Shown here piece by piece: positions 38,032 through 39,192 of a stretch of DNA of 39,192 bases. This stretch comes from JBAYJM01 sp041665065. GTDB taxonomy: Bacteria; Patescibacteriota; Patescibacteriia; 2-01-FULL-39-33. The stretch spans positions 1 to 39,192 of the forward strand of contig JBAYJM010000011.1 of the NCBI GenBank assembly GCA_041665065.1. Reading direction: 5' to 3'. A program made the position numbers and the translations under genes. The notes under the pieces were generated by a model that was not told where the DNA came from, did not search any database, and saw nothing but the letters and a program-made list of their open reading frames with translations. Position 1 is the first letter of the stretch, and every line of letters starts with the position of its first letter.

Positions 38032-38922
38032 TTATTTTTGTAAAAATAAGCCAACTATATAGCTTGTTGTTTCTTTAATTGATAAATCCCCTATTAATTT
38101 TGCTGAATTAGTATTGTCTATCATTTGAAAATTTACAGCCCCCTTCTCTTTCATGGCACTTAGAAATATCTCCAAAGCTGGCAAAGAATCAACATTATCG
38201 GGCTTGGAATTTGGATTTAAATCTTTTAATTTTTCCAAATCAAAACTATTTAAAATTTCCAGCGACTTTTGATCGGAAATGTCTGCCTGATCACTAGTCA
38301 AATAATGAGAAAAATCTAAGGAAGCAATAATTATTGAATCTTTTGGTAAACTTTCAATCAAATATTTTTCTAGATTTTCCTTTTCTTCTTTGGTCGTTGA
38401 ATCTTTTATGATAATTGGAACTATTTTTGCATTAGGAATCGCCTTCTTAATAAATGGAATCACTCCATAAATTCCATGCTCAAATTTAAATGGCGCATTA
38501 TCAATCACTGCAATCTTTTGCGCTGATAAATCATTAATAATTTTCACATCCTGGCTTAAAATCCCATAAGGTGTCTGCCAGGCATTTGGGCTCACTATTA
38601 CATGGCTCTGTCCATTAGAAAAATGATTAGGACTAAGCAGAACAATGGTTAATTTCTTATCAGTAGCAACATTGCAGATTGTTTTGGCAATCAATTTTCC
38701 AGCCAAAAGATGGTGGTTTACGATTGTGCCTTTTACTGCTGGCTTATAATTATTCCGGCAATCAGAAATTCCCGCAAAGAAATCATCATAATATGATTTT
38801 TCAGTTATCTCAGAATAATTAAGTGGCTGTTTTTTATTATCTAACAATAATGGCAAAAAATAACCAATTAAAAAACCCCCTACTAAAAGCGGGACAAAAA
38901 TAATAATGAGCAATTTTTTCAT
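38032..38922 (-). CDS. Memo-family protein with N-terminal membrane anchor
   Basis: 296 aa. A membrane anchor or uncleaved signal (residues 4-26) precedes the Memo/AmmeMemoRadiSam-B fold: GTIVNHHLLAGKLIA, VLLSPNHFSNG, WQTPYGIL and SLDFSHYL. The His of VNHHL and PNHF are the usual metal ligands. Family members are dioxygenase-like or partners of radical-SAM proteins; the substrate is unknown. No AmmeMemoRadiSam A or radical-SAM partner is adjacent. It follows the polyprenyl synthase gene by six bases, so the two are probably cotranscribed. Confidence 0.82.
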   Translation of the reverse strand: MKKLLIIIFVPLLVGGFLIGYFLPLLLDNKKQPLNYSEITEKSYYDDFFAGISDCRNNYKPAVKGTIVNHHLLAGKLIAKTICNVATDKKLTIVLLSPNHFSNGQSHVIVSPNAWQTPYGILSQDVKIINDLSAQKIAVIDNAPFKFEHGIYGVIPFIKKAIPNAKIVPIIIKDSTTKEEKENLEKYLIESLPKDSIIIASLDFSHYLTSDQADISDQKSLEILNSFDLEKLKDLNPNSKPDNVDSLPALEIFLSAMKEKGAVNFQMIDNTNSAKLIGDLSIKETTSYIVGLFLQK

Positions 38923-38928
38923 TTTTAA

Positions 38929-39192
38929 TTAAAAATTTATTAGCGCTCCAATCACTTCCAATAATTTCTCTTTAGCCTGAGCCGCAAATGGCAATTCATC
39001 GATTGCCTCCTTTGCCCTGCCAGAATATAATATAATCTTGTCTTTAGTATAATTATACGCATCGCTATTATCTAGCCAGCCGATTATTTTTGCCACCTCG
39101 GCATCAGTTAATCTACGATTTTGATTGTATATTTTACTAAATTCATTTTTATCATCTTCATCCAAGCATTCATAAAGCCTTAAAATCGGCAA
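38929..39192 (-). CDS. C-terminal part of a polyprenyl diphosphate synthase
   Basis: 87 residues to the window edge; the start lies outside. The end YTKDKIILYSGRAKEAIDEL followed by AKEKLLEVIGALI matches the last two helices of trans-prenyltransferases (farnesyl/polyprenyl synthases), and the preceding RLTDAEVAKIIGWLDNSDAY fits the helix before them. The catalytic DDxxD motifs should lie beyond the window. These enzymes join isopentenyl units for undecaprenyl or quinone carriers. The first in-window codon is TTG but I treat it as internal. Confidence 0.7.
   Translation of the reverse strand: MPILRLYECLDEDDKNEFSKIYNQNRRLTDAEVAKIIGWLDNSDAYNYTKDKIILYSGRAKEAIDELPFAAQAKEKLLEVIGALINF

Noticed and set aside
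1..39192. tRNA or rRNA genes
   Set aside because: I scanned the intergenic gaps by eye for cloverleaf signatures (GGTTCRA loop, CCA end) and saw none.

Overview
The window looks like a chromosomal segment of a Candidate Phyla Radiation (Patescibacteria) bacterium. This is inferred from AT-rich DNA, many native genes without a Shine-Dalgarno sequence, a giant secreted S-layer-like protein beside an ECF sigma factor and a DUF5667-type protein, a membrane-anchored one-domain ClpC-like ATPase paired with a baseplate-J-like protein, ThyX-based dTMP synthesis, and many small unassigned membrane proteins. No 16S rRNA or tRNA gene was seen to confirm the lineage.

Layout. 1-6879 (minus): end of an O-antigen-ligase-like gene, the S-layer-like gene with a long structured leader, a DUF5667-like membrane protein and an ECF sigma factor with an ECF-type promoter. 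7240-9857 (plus): a small HTH gene with an 18-bp palindrome at its start site, then secE-nusG-rplK-rplA with an L1-binding leader between rplK and rplA. 9976-13583 (plus): five overlapping genes for thymidylate supply (dCMP deaminase, P-loop kinase, two thymidylate-kinase-like proteins, thyX). 13584-15282: a divergent dnaA-like gene with a DnaA box and a branched leader. 15301-17405: gatB and an unknown protein. 17389-20515: miaA, three small receiver-like genes in separate transcription units, and an SGNH hydrolase. 20554-27520 (minus): miaB carrying a translated palindromic repeat, the baseplate-J-like/ClpC-like pair, and dnaE. 27591-31648 (minus): a six-gene membrane operon ending in a degenerate HtrA. 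31707-34846 (minus): rarA, acyltransferase, Nudix and queH operon. 34958-35884 (plus): a GC-richer two-gene unit with a consensus promoter. 35897-39192 (minus): a membrane-anchored surface protein, a repeat-rich gap, a Memo-family protein and the end of a polyprenyl synthase.

Two kinds of gene are interleaved. Most are AT-rich, SD-poor and packed in operons; several have a -10 box ending 6 nt before the ATG, as expected for leaderless mRNAs. Five units (dnaA-like; three small receiver-like genes; the 35072/35629 pair) are visibly richer in G and C, have strong SD sequences, and end in their own long-stem terminators. These self-contained units, especially the receiver-like family, are the best candidates for something undescribed. 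MiaA and MiaB act successively on tRNA position 37, and QueH acts on position 34.
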